DNA from: a bacterium | GTDB lineage: Bacteria > Ratteibacteria > UBA8468 > B48-G9 > DTJG01 | Length of the DNA: 7,059 bases | Direction: 5' to 3' | Assembly: GCA_026418655.1 (NCBI GenBank) | Contig: JAOAAW010000187.1 | Span: forward strand, 1 to 7,059 | Shown here: positions 1 through 6,634 of the stretch, piece by piece | Numbering within the stretch: position 1 is the stretch's first letter | Layout of the letters: the number at the start of each line of letters is the position of its first letter | Program-made: the position numbers and the translations under genes | Notes under the pieces: generated by a model | Seen by the model: only the letters and a program-made list of their open reading frames with translations | Told to the model about the DNA's origin: nothing | The model's database searches: none

Positions 1-1
1 C

Positions 2-1093
2 ATAGAACTTGAGGTGTTACCCACTGGTGGATGGGGGTATGATTATCTTCCATGGATAATAAGGTATGCAAGGACTCTTAAAAAACCATATTTTACAATG
101 ACAGGGAGATTTCATAAATCATGGGGTGACTTTGGAGGAATACGACCTGAACACTCTCTATTATTTGACCTTTACAATTCAATAGCAAATGGAGGAAGTT
201 GTTCTGTTGGCGACCATATGCATCCAAAGGGTAAACTTCAAAGGCCTGTCTACGAAATGATAGGAAGGTGCTATTCAAAAATAAAACAGATTGAGGAATT
301 TACTGAAGGAGCAGTAGTAGAGACAGATATGGTGATTATTGAGCCAAAAATGGCAAAGATACCTGCTTTTCAATTTGATACAAAGCCTGTTTGGGGTGCC
401 ACAAGGATGCTTGCAGAGCTAAAATACCAGTTTGACGTGAGTGACGGGTTGGATGATATTGCAAAATATAATGTTGTTGTGTTGCCAGATAATGTGGAAG
501 TGGATGAAAAACTTAAAGAAAAGTTAGAAAAACACCTTAAGAAGGGCGGAATTATCATAAGTTCTGCATATGCTGGGTTGGATAAAGAAAAAGAAAAATT
601 TGTTCTTGATGATTACAGAATATTATTTGAAGGAGAAGAAACAAGTGATCCTTCATTCTTTGTTGTTGAAAAAGAAATATTAGAAGGTTTGCCTGATATG
701 CCAATAACAATCTATCAGCAAGGAGTTTCCATGAGAGCGACAAAGGAATCTAAGATTCTCGCAAGACATATGAAACCATATTTTAATATCCGTTCATGGG
801 ATTGGAAACATGAGAATCTTTACATACCACCCGAAAAAGAGACAGGAAGACCTGCACTGGTACAGTGTGGAAATATATTCCACTTCAGTTTTCCCATTTT
901 TAAGGGATATTTTGATGACGCTGTGGTATGGTATAAAGAAATTCTTAAAAAATGTATTGGAATGGTGTATAAAGAACCGCTGATTAAATACCAAGGTTTA
1001 CCTTCGTTTGTAAGGGTGAATGTAACAGTGCAAAATAGCAGAAGAATCATTCATGTGCTTTCTTATTTGCCCGAGCTCAGAGGACAACGATAG
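2..1093 (+). CDS. GHL6/GH42-like glycoside hydrolase, 5'-partial, ends at an in-frame amber codon
   Basis: This is the C-terminal part of a large glycosidase. The frame is open from the window edge, so the GTG at 14 is an internal Val and the true start lies upstream. The first ~95 residues look like the end of a TIM barrel, with the motifs PTGGWGYDYLPW, TGRFHKSWGDFGG and NGGSCSVGDHMHPKG, as in the GHL6-type 'alpha-amylase-like' proteins linked (from memory) to the GH151 alpha-L-fucosidases. Residues ~115-310 look like a beta-galactosidase trimerisation domain of flavodoxin/GATase-like fold (VVVLPDNVEVDEKLKEKLEK, then KKGGIIISS). The reading frame stops at TAG 1091-1093 inside a C-terminal beta-domain whose coding continues in the same frame to 1276. 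Substrate is not determinable: fucosidase, galactosidase or another specificity are all possible. The gene precedes the creatinase-fold gene by 14 nt when measured from the downstream TAA. Family assignment is fairly sure; specificity is not. Confidence 0.75.
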   Translation: MELEVLPTGGWGYDYLPWIIRYARTLKKPYFTMTGRFHKSWGDFGGIRPEHSLLFDLYNSIANGGSCSVGDHMHPKGKLQRPVYEMIGRCYSKIKQIEEFTEGAVVETDMVIIEPKMAKIPAFQFDTKPVWGATRMLAELKYQFDVSDGLDDIAKYNVVVLPDNVEVDEKLKEKLEKHLKKGGIIISSAYAGLDKEKEKFVLDDYRILFEGEETSDPSFFVVEKEILEGLPDMPITIYQQGVSMRATKESKILARHMKPYFNIRSWDWKHENLYIPPEKETGRPALVQCGNIFHFSFPIFKGYFDDAVVWYKEILKKCIGMVYKEPLIKYQGLPSFVRVNVTVQNSRRIIHVLSYLPELRGQR

Positions 1094-1276
1094 ATAATAG
1101 AAGAGCCAATGCTTCTTAAAGATGTTTCCATAGGATTAAAACTGATGGATAAAAAGAAAGTAAACAGGGTATACTGTGTACCTTCGTATGAGTCACCTGA
1201 ATTCACGATTGAAGATAATTATGTATGGTTGACAATACCTGAAGTATCCGGTTATAAAATGGTTGTAATTGAATAA
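1094..1276 (+). pseudogene. In-frame C-terminal remainder of the glycosidase beyond the amber codon
   Basis: Immediately after TAG 1091-1093 the same frame stays open for 60 codons and ends at TAA 1274-1276. The translation (IIEEPMLLKDVSIGL, then VNRVYCVPSYESPEF and WLTIPEVSGYKMVVIE) reads as the closing beta-strands of the C-terminal domain of GH42/GHL6-type glycosidases, directly continuing HVLSYLPELRGQR upstream. No frameshift is needed: one substitution in the TAG codon restores an uninterrupted gene. There is no RBS before ATG 1109, so this tail is unlikely to be translated on its own. Explanations are a nonsense mutation, a base-call error, or UAG readthrough. If real, the protein loses its last ~61 residues and may be unstable or inactive. 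Confidence 0.8.
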
Positions 1277-1290
1277 AAAAGGAGTGAAAT

Positions 1291-2460
1291 ATGAAAAAGA
1301 ATGTTTTGAGATTATCGGACAGAGAGTTCAAAAAAAGATGGGAATCCGTACAGGAAGGGGTGAGAAAAAAAGGTCTTGATTTGCTTATTGCTCACTCAGA
1401 TGAGGCTGATTTTGCCAACGTAAGGTATCTATCTGATTACTGGCCCATATTTGAATCTGCTGGTGTGATTGTTCCCGCAGAAGGCGATCCAGCACTTCTT
1501 ATAGGTCCTGAAAGTGAGACATTTGCGAAGGATACAAGCAGGATAAAGAAGATTTATAAACTTATTGAATACAGGGAAAGTGCAGAACCAGAATATCCAA
1601 ATATACGGATTGATACATTTTCTTCTATTTTTAATGAAATGTTTGGCAGAAGGAAAGTTAAAAGAATAGGTATCGCAAGTTATCAGATATTTCCTTTGCC
1701 TGTGTATGATGGATTGAAAAAAGCAGCACCTGATGCAGAGTTTGTTAAGAGCGATGAAATTATAGTTGATCTTCGAATCATCAAAAGTTCTGAAGAATTG
1801 AAAATGCTAAAAGAGGCATTCAGGATATCAGAGACTGCTCTGGTAAAAACCCTGAAAAGGATGAAGCCGACAATGACTGAACTTGAGGTTGTGGGGATTA
1901 TAGAAGAGGCTCTTTATTCAGAAGGTGCTGAATACGAAGGTCATCCACAATATGTCCTTGCCGGAAGAAACTCAAACCATGCAATAGGAAGACCCGGGTA
2001 TGCAAGTCTGGGGAAGAAAAACCTTATTCAGTTGAATATAGGCGCTCGAGTTGCCGGGTATTCTTCAAGTGTTGGAAGACCTGTTTGTTTTGGCAAAATG
2101 CCCGGTGATATGAAAAAGCTTGTTTCTGCAGGACTTGATATGCATTTCAAGACAATGGAATGGATGAGGGCAGGTATTAAAGCAAACGAGGTAGTGAAGA
2201 AATTTTTTGAATACGGAGAAAAGTTAGGAGTAAGCAGAAACATCCTATATGGGCCATGCCACGGGCTTGGTATGATGGAGGTTGAAAAACCATGGATGGA
2301 ATCCCATTCAGACTATTATCTGCAAGAGAATATGACGTTTCAGGTGGATACATTCCTTTATTGTGAACACTATGGATTAAGATGGGAAAATGGCGTTGTG
2401 GTGAAAAAGTCCGGAGTGGAACCGCTTTCTAATAAACTTACAAAAATAATTGAGATTTAG
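1291..2460 (+). CDS. Creatinase/M24-fold protein with non-canonical active site
   Basis: A 389-residue protein of the pita-bread (M24: Xaa-Pro aminopeptidase, prolidase, creatinase) family, at the usual length. An N-terminal creatinase-type domain (~15-155) is followed by the catalytic domain (~165-389), opening with the typical IKSSEELKMLKEA helix. The five metal-ligand positions of M24 peptidases (D, D, H, E, E) read N249 (QLNIG), S260 (GYSSSVGR), H324 (GPCHGLGM), D353 (FQVDTFLY) and E366 (LRWENGV), so both Asp ligands are gone. This resembles creatinase, which works without metal and has LNxxxxxAGY at this place. H230 in NSNHAIGRPG may match the creatinase catalytic His, but the creatinase Glu four residues past the Tyr region is Gly262 here. 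A standard aminopeptidase is therefore unlikely, and true creatinase is uncertain. The start is fixed by GGAG at 1281-1284, 6 nt before ATG. It lies 48 nt upstream of the creatininase-family gene. Soluble and cytoplasmic: no signal peptide. Confidence 0.88.
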   Translation: MKKNVLRLSDREFKKRWESVQEGVRKKGLDLLIAHSDEADFANVRYLSDYWPIFESAGVIVPAEGDPALLIGPESETFAKDTSRIKKIYKLIEYRESAEPEYPNIRIDTFSSIFNEMFGRRKVKRIGIASYQIFPLPVYDGLKKAAPDAEFVKSDEIIVDLRIIKSSEELKMLKEAFRISETALVKTLKRMKPTMTELEVVGIIEEALYSEGAEYEGHPQYVLAGRNSNHAIGRPGYASLGKKNLIQLNIGARVAGYSSSVGRPVCFGKMPGDMKKLVSAGLDMHFKTMEWMRAGIKANEVVKKFFEYGEKLGVSRNILYGPCHGLGMMEVEKPWMESHSDYYLQENMTFQVDTFLYCEHYGLRWENGVVVKKSGVEPLSNKLTKIIEI

Positions 2461-2508
2461 AATTCCTTTTTTTTGTGGAATGATAAAATAAGGATGAGGA
2501 GGATATAA

Positions 2509-3249
2509 ATGAGATATGAAATGATGTTTGCACAGGATTTGCGAGAAGCAATCAAAAAAAACATACCTTTTGTTATTCCAGTGGGAGTGCTTGAATATCA
2601 TTCTGAACATTGCGTTTTTGGCGTGGATACATTACTTATAATTAAAGCACTCGAGATTATTGAAAACGAAATGGATGTTGTGATATGTCCACCTTTTTAT
2701 TATGGTTTTGCAAGTTATGCTGTGGAGCCACCCGAAAACAATGGCACAATAAATGTATCTGGCAAAACCCTTTATTTTTTTGCTAAGGATCTTTTCAAAG
2801 GAATGTTGCGTACAGGGATAAGAAACATTCATGTTTTTATCCATCATCAGAGTGAAAATTTTGTCGCGGGTATGCCCACAGACCTTGCTTTCAAGCTTGC
2901 AGCAAGAGAAACAATCTTTGAACATCTTGAAAAAGAACGTGGCGATGGCTGGTGGGGCAAAGAAGAGATGAAGAACTACTATACTATACATGAGAAGGGT
3001 TCTGATCCTTTCAACTGGATCAAAATACATCCTTTTATGGATGCGGAAACACAGAAAAAGTTTCCGATAGACCATGCCGGTAAACAGGAAACATCCCTGA
3101 TGTTAGCCTTTTGCCCTGAAGGTGTGGATATGAAAAGGTTTAATGAAAAGAAGTGGTACAGTCGTTCTGCAAATGAGGCATCAATTGAATATGGTTTATC
3201 GGCAAAAGACGCGATTTTACAGAGCATGAAAAAACGATTGAAACAGTGA
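2509..3249 (+). CDS. Creatininase-family amidohydrolase
   Basis: A 246-residue protein of the creatininase / arfB-like family (cyclic amide or formamide C-N hydrolases, two divalent metals), at normal length. The N-terminal metal motif is intact with family spacing: E29, H31 and D40 in GVLEYHSEHCVFGVD. The closing motif DHAGKQETS (H189, E194) matches the family HAGxxETS. The central motif, normally NGHGGN, or NGHYEN in creatininase itself, reads HHQSEN (112-117): the creatininase-type Glu (E116) and final Asn are kept, but the ligand His position holds Gln114, with His112/His113 beside it. Substrate cannot be assigned. A creatinase-fold neighbour upstream suggests sequential C-N bond hydrolysis but does not prove creatinine use. 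A strong Shine-Dalgarno GAGGAGG (2496-2502) sits 6 nt before the ATG. Its TGA overlaps the GTG start of the next gene by 4 nt, implying translational coupling. Confidence 0.87.
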   Translation: MRYEMMFAQDLREAIKKNIPFVIPVGVLEYHSEHCVFGVDTLLIIKALEIIENEMDVVICPPFYYGFASYAVEPPENNGTINVSGKTLYFFAKDLFKGMLRTGIRNIHVFIHHQSENFVAGMPTDLAFKLAARETIFEHLEKERGDGWWGKEEMKNYYTIHEKGSDPFNWIKIHPFMDAETQKKFPIDHAGKQETSLMLAFCPEGVDMKRFNEKKWYSRSANEASIEYGLSAKDAILQSMKKRLKQ

Positions 3250-5027
3250 AAAGGAAATTAGACTTAAGAATTATACGGTCTCCATACGGTGATTTTTATG
3301 GAAAAGAGATAGAAGACTCTGTAAGAAACCATCCTGATAACTATTTAGAGGAAATAGCAAGAGAAGGCTTTAATGCTGTGTGGCTTCACTGCATTTTAAG
3401 AGACATTGTTTCCTGTGATGCCTTTCCTGAATTCGGGAAAAAACAAAACCAACAGATATATGAACTCAACCGCATGGTTGAAAAAGCAGCAGGGTATGGA
3501 CTGAAAGTGTTTTTATATTTTTGCGAGCCAAGGGGTTTTCGTGAAGATGATCCTTTCTGGAAAAATAACCCTGACGTCAGGGGGCAATCTTTAGAGTTTC
3601 GGGGAATTTCTTCTTTTTCAGGCAAATACTTTGCACTGTGTTCAAGTACACAAAGGGTAAAGGACTATCTGTATCAGAGCAGTTATAACCTTTTCAAGAA
3701 GGTTCCTGCACTTGGTGGTGTATTTATGATAACGGCCAGCGAATTTCACACTCACTGCTATTCACATTATCCGAAGTGGCGATTAAGATTCACCGACCCT
3801 TTTATGGAGGAATGGGCAAAAGCACCTTTTGAGTGTGAAAGATGCGAAAAAAGAGAGCCATATGAGGTTGTTGCAGAGATAATAAAGATTGTGAGCATGG
3901 GTATAAAGGATGCAAATCATGAAGCAGAGGTAATAGCCTGGAATTGGTCCTGGCATATCATTGAACCAGACCCTCAGAAGAGGCTCGTTAGTTTACTTCC
4001 AAAAGATATAATATTGCTTGCAGATTTTGAAAGAGGTGGATATAAAAAAGTACTTGGACACCGGTTGTGCATTGATGAGTATAGTTTTGCATATACGGGT
4101 CCATCGCCAAGATTTAAAAAAATATGTAATATTGCAAAAAAACGTGGTATGAAAGTTTTTGCCAAACTTCAAATTGGCTCAACACATGAACTGGTCACTG
4201 TGCCGTATATACCGGTTCCACATAAAATTGCTGAGAAAATTTACAGAATGAAAAAAATGGGAGTGGATGGTTATTTAGGTTGCTGGATATTTGGTGGCAA
4301 TATATCTCCCATGACTAAAATTGCAGGTAAACTCTCAATAAATCATTCTCTGAAGCCTTTTAATGCAATAAAAAATGTTGCTATAGATGAATTTGGAAAA
4401 AAACCCGCAATCTACGTATTGAAGGCATGGAAACATTTTTCAAATGCCTGGACGAACTATCCTTTCAGTATTCCTTTCCTTTACTTTTCACCTGTTAACT
4501 ATGCCACAGCATGTCCCTTCAACTTTAATGAGAGTGAAATTGAACCAGTCCCTTCATGGTTGCCTTTACCCAGAGATAAGGATGGACATATTATAACTGG
4601 AAACAACCTGAAGCGGTGGATAGACCCGTTTGATGCAGAATTTGTTGTAGGTGTTTTTGAGAAACTTCTTTCTGAATGGAAAAAAGGTATAAACATCTTG
4701 AGAAAAGGAAAAGAATTTATAGAAGATATGCGTTATAAAAGAGAAATGGATCTTGCGATACATATTTCACTTCTCATGAAAAGCACCATCAATATTATTA
4801 ATTTTTACAGGTTGCTTGGTAGATATAAAAAAGGAGATAAGACTGCAAAAAAGAAGTTAAGGAAGGTGTTGGTAAGTGAACTGACACTTGTAAAAATGGA
4901 CAGAGAGATAATAAAAAATAATAATGATTTCGGTTACCATCCCGAAGCGCACGAGTATTTTATAACAGAAAAAGACCTTACCTATAAGATTGAACTCCTT
5001 GAGAAACAAATAGAACAATTAGGATAA
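3246..5027 (+). CDS. Uncharacterised TIM-barrel glycoside-hydrolase-like protein
   Basis: A 593-residue soluble protein that I do not recognise as a characterised family. The N-terminal half has beta/alpha-barrel glycosidase character: EGFNAVWLHCILRDI (~40-54), GLKVFLYFCEPRGF (~85-98), GGVFMITASEFHTH (~157-170) with acidic E166, AEVIAWNWSW (~227-236), LCIDEYSFAYTG (~274-285), and DGYLGCWIFGGN (~341-352). C197 and C200 form a CxxC (FECERCEKREP), as seen in some GH20-like proteins of uncultured bacteria. The C-terminal ~150 residues are helical, Lys-rich and free of obvious catalytic motifs, ending with a likely coiled segment (YKIELLEKQIEQLG). E166, E240 and E278 are candidate acids, but roles are inferred. 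No signal peptide. The start is GTG 3246-3248, overlapping the TGA of the creatininase-family gene (GTGA), with no good Shine-Dalgarno, so expression probably depends on coupling. A later in-frame start would delete the first barrel strand. Confidence 0.75.
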   Translation: MKRKLDLRIIRSPYGDFYGKEIEDSVRNHPDNYLEEIAREGFNAVWLHCILRDIVSCDAFPEFGKKQNQQIYELNRMVEKAAGYGLKVFLYFCEPRGFREDDPFWKNNPDVRGQSLEFRGISSFSGKYFALCSSTQRVKDYLYQSSYNLFKKVPALGGVFMITASEFHTHCYSHYPKWRLRFTDPFMEEWAKAPFECERCEKREPYEVVAEIIKIVSMGIKDANHEAEVIAWNWSWHIIEPDPQKRLVSLLPKDIILLADFERGGYKKVLGHRLCIDEYSFAYTGPSPRFKKICNIAKKRGMKVFAKLQIGSTHELVTVPYIPVPHKIAEKIYRMKKMGVDGYLGCWIFGGNISPMTKIAGKLSINHSLKPFNAIKNVAIDEFGKKPAIYVLKAWKHFSNAWTNYPFSIPFLYFSPVNYATACPFNFNESEIEPVPSWLPLPRDKDGHIITGNNLKRWIDPFDAEFVVGVFEKLLSEWKKGINILRKGKEFIEDMRYKREMDLAIHISLLMKSTINIINFYRLLGRYKKGDKTAKKKLRKVLVSELTLVKMDREIIKNNNDFGYHPEAHEYFITEKDLTYKIELLEKQIEQLG

Positions 5028-5041
5028 AATTATGTGCTGAA

Positions 5042-5070
5042 TTGACATGTTTAATTTTTGCCTGTATCCT
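5042..5070 (+). promoter_or_regulatory. Putative sigma-70-type promoter for the 57-residue gene
   Basis: A perfect -35 box TTGACA (5042-5047) is followed after exactly 17 nt by TATCCT (5065-5070), which matches the -10 consensus at four of six bases, including the first two and the last. It lies just after the stop of the glycosidase-like gene and ~110 nt before the next start, so it would give a leader of roughly 105 nt. In AT-rich DNA such matches occur by chance, hence the modest confidence. Confidence 0.4.
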
Positions 5071-5140
5071 TTTTTTATACGTTGGAAGAGTTTAAGAGAT
5101 TGAGATAAACCCTGATCCATCGATGTGGAAGGTTAACCGG

Positions 5141-5157
5141 AATCCTGTTGGAGGATT
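5141..5157 (+). other. Leader hairpin upstream of the small membrane-protein gene
   Basis: AATCCT (5141-5146) and AGGATT (5152-5157) are perfect inverted repeats separated by a 5-nt loop. They lie 24 nt upstream of the start codon of the 57-residue gene and downstream of the putative promoter. The stem is short and has no following T-run, so it is not a terminator. It does not sequester the AAGGAG ribosome binding site. A regulatory role is possible but unsupported beyond position. Confidence 0.3.
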
Positions 5158-5170
5158 GTAAAACCAGAAC

Positions 5171-5176
5171 AAGGAG
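5171..5176 (+). promoter_or_regulatory. Ribosome binding site AAGGAG deciding the start at 5182
   Basis: AAGGAG ends 5 nt before ATG 5182. A competing ATG at 5178 is only 1 nt away from the motif and reads into a stop after two codons (ATG GAT GAG TAA), so 5182 is the usable start. The site supports the small downstream frame being a translated gene. Confidence 0.6.
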
Positions 5177-5181
5177 CATGG

Positions 5182-5355
5182 ATGAGTAAAAAACTTGGAA
5201 AGGTTGAGATGACAATCTGGAAGTTTATAAGGCTTGTAATTTTCCTTGCATTAACAATCCTGGGTTTTGTACTTGCTCATTTTAATCCACAATTTGCAAC
5301 TTTTGGCTGGGGATATACATTTGGTCTTATTGGTATGGCGGTTTTAATAGGATAA
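5182..5355 (+). CDS. Small (57-residue) membrane protein, possibly a truncated gene
   Basis: A 57-residue protein beginning MSKKLGKVEM. A positively charged N-terminus is followed by a clear membrane helix (~13-32, IWKFIRLVIFLALTILGFVL) and a second hydrophobic stretch (~43-57) that ends abruptly at the stop (GMAVLIG). Topology is probably N-terminus inside with two passes. It has a good RBS and its own candidate promoter, which argues that it is, or was, expressed. The layout (basic N-terminus, two closely spaced membrane helices) recalls the N-terminal hairpin of YacL-type PIN/TRAM membrane proteins, which continue ~250-300 residues further. Here the frame stops with no cytoplasmic tail and no PIN domain follows in any frame. 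It could therefore be a genuine small protein or the 5' remnant of a longer gene cut at the junction with the opposing operon. Family assignment is a guess. Confidence 0.55.
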   Translation: MSKKLGKVEMTIWKFIRLVIFLALTILGFVLAHFNPQFATFGWGYTFGLIGMAVLIG

Positions 5356-5357
5356 GA

Positions 5358-6632
5358 TTATTTAAGCATCATTCTGACAATTTTATTCAGATTTCTTACC
5401 TGTTCTCTGCTGGCTTTTCCACCTTTTTTCCCCCAATTTATTTTTTGCATTGAAGGAAAGGATGAGGTTTCTATAAATTCTTCCAGTACCTTTCTTATTT
5501 TTTCTATTTCAATGTAAGTTTCTCCGTTTGCATCATATGAAACATGTTTATAATTTTGTGGTATTTCATAAATTTTCCTCGCTCCTATGTAAAGTAAACT
5601 ATTTAGCATAACAAAGGGTTCGGTATCCAGAAGTTTTGTTAATGGTCTTGGTTCCTTTCCTGTGACGTAATTGGCATAATGTAAAATGTTTTCAAGTAAT
5701 AAATTTCCGTTAGGTTCGGCTATAACTTCTTTTTTTCCGTCGTGCCAGCATATTTGACAGTTGATTCCTGTTCCTTCATCAGTTCTTGCGTTTCCTTCAA
5801 AATAAATGGTGGCTTTCTCACAGTGGATTTTTTCAATGTCCGGCGTTTTTTCAATACAAGCATGTGTCATGGCAATTCTTATATCAGGTACGTTTTCTGT
5901 GGATGCAAGAACAAAAACTGTGTCTGTTCCCTGGATATTGTGTGCCTTATAAAGTTCTGCCTCAACAGTTTTCACTGGGTCCCATGAAAAAATTCCATTT
6001 CTTCCTGCCCAGAACAGAATGTTGTGAACATAGTGGCTTATTGCATTTCCAAAGCATGAATCAAGAACCAACTTGTTGTCAAGGATTAACCTTCCGGCCC
6101 ATGGAGAACGTTTGAAATAAGACGCGGGTCTTGGCCACATTCCAATAAATGTTATTTTTTTAATCTTCCCGAACTCACCAGAAAGAATTCTTTCCTTAAT
6201 CTTTTGTCTTGCTTTTTGAACAACAAAATTGAAACCAACATTTGTTTGTTTCTTTGCGGACGAATCTATTTCAATCATTTTCAAAAGTTCTTGATAATCA
6301 AGGGTTGGCGGTTTTTCAAGATAAACTGGTAAACCCCTTTTTACACACTCACTGTGCATTTCTCCATGAAGATGAATTGGAGAAGGAATTGTTATTAAAT
6401 CAAGATGGTTTTTAAAATTCTCAATCATCTCAAGATAACTTTCGAAAATTCTTACCCCGCGCTCTTCAAATTTCAATTCCTTTATAGTTTCCTGCATCAT
6501 ATCAAGATAAATATCGCAGGTACATATTAATTTTAGCAATCCCTTCTGTTCGAGTTCTAAAATAACCCTGTGATGTGCCAGAGCAAAACCGCCTATGCCA
6601 ATAATACCTATCTTTAATGGTGTTTCTCTCAT
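5358..6632 (-). CDS. Gfo/Idh/MocA-family NAD(P)-dependent oxidoreductase
   Basis: A cytoplasmic sugar or polyol dehydrogenase-like protein of 424 residues, slightly longer than the usual 330-400. The N-terminal Rossmann domain has LKIGIIGIGGFALAHH (~6-21 from the chosen start) with the nucleotide-binding glycine motif. ITIPSPIHLHGE precedes the family motif YLEKPPTL (~104-111), whose Lys is the usual catalytic residue. The C-terminal substrate domain carries LDSCFGNAISHYVHN (~190-204), corresponding to the region that normally provides the catalytic His. The extended C-terminus is basic. Start choice: ATG at 6632-6630 lies 2 nt after the TAA of the upstream hydrolase gene, giving a coupled start. 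A GTG at 6659 would add 9 residues but overlap that gene by 25 nt. Neither has a good Shine-Dalgarno. The adjoining esterase-like gene suggests action on a deacylated sugar; the substrate is unknown. Confidence 0.88.
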   Translation of the reverse strand: MRETPLKIGIIGIGGFALAHHRVILELEQKGLLKLICTCDIYLDMMQETIKELKFEERGVRIFESYLEMIENFKNHLDLITIPSPIHLHGEMHSECVKRGLPVYLEKPPTLDYQELLKMIEIDSSAKKQTNVGFNFVVQKARQKIKERILSGEFGKIKKITFIGMWPRPASYFKRSPWAGRLILDNKLVLDSCFGNAISHYVHNILFWAGRNGIFSWDPVKTVEAELYKAHNIQGTDTVFVLASTENVPDIRIAMTHACIEKTPDIEKIHCEKATIYFEGNARTDEGTGINCQICWHDGKKEVIAEPNGNLLLENILHYANYVTGKEPRPLTKLLDTEPFVMLNSLLYIGARKIYEIPQNYKHVSYDANGETYIEIEKIRKVLEEFIETSSFPSMQKINWGKKGGKASREQVRNLNKIVRMMLK

Positions 6633-6634
6633 GT

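Noticed and set aside
1109..1276. Independent small gene starting at ATG 1109
   Set aside because: There is no ribosome binding site, and the sequence reads as an uninterrupted C-terminal continuation of the preceding glycosidase.
2462..2481. Possible terminator between the creatinase-fold and creatininase-family genes (ATTCC / GGAAT around a T-run)
   Set aside because: The stem is only 5 bp and the T-run lies in the loop rather than after the stem, so it does not fit an intrinsic terminator.
2632..3075. 147-residue open frame on the minus strand
   Set aside because: It lies entirely antisense to the creatininase-family gene, whose motifs are clear, and its translation has no recognisable domain.
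3569..3582. Perfect 14-bp palindrome CCCTGACGTCAGGG inside the glycosidase-like gene
   Set aside because: A palindrome of this size is expected by chance about once per two such windows, and it sits within ordinary coding sequence far from any start.
5021..5077. Possible terminator after the glycosidase-like gene: AGGATA (5021-5026) pairing with TATCCT (5065-5070) followed by seven T
   Set aside because: The stem is short and AT-rich with a loop of nearly 40 nt, and the second arm coincides with the better-supported -10 box. Too weak to annotate.
5786..6115. 109-residue open frame on the plus strand
   Set aside because: It is a shadow of the Gfo/Idh/MocA gene on the other strand, with no RBS and no protein-like composition.
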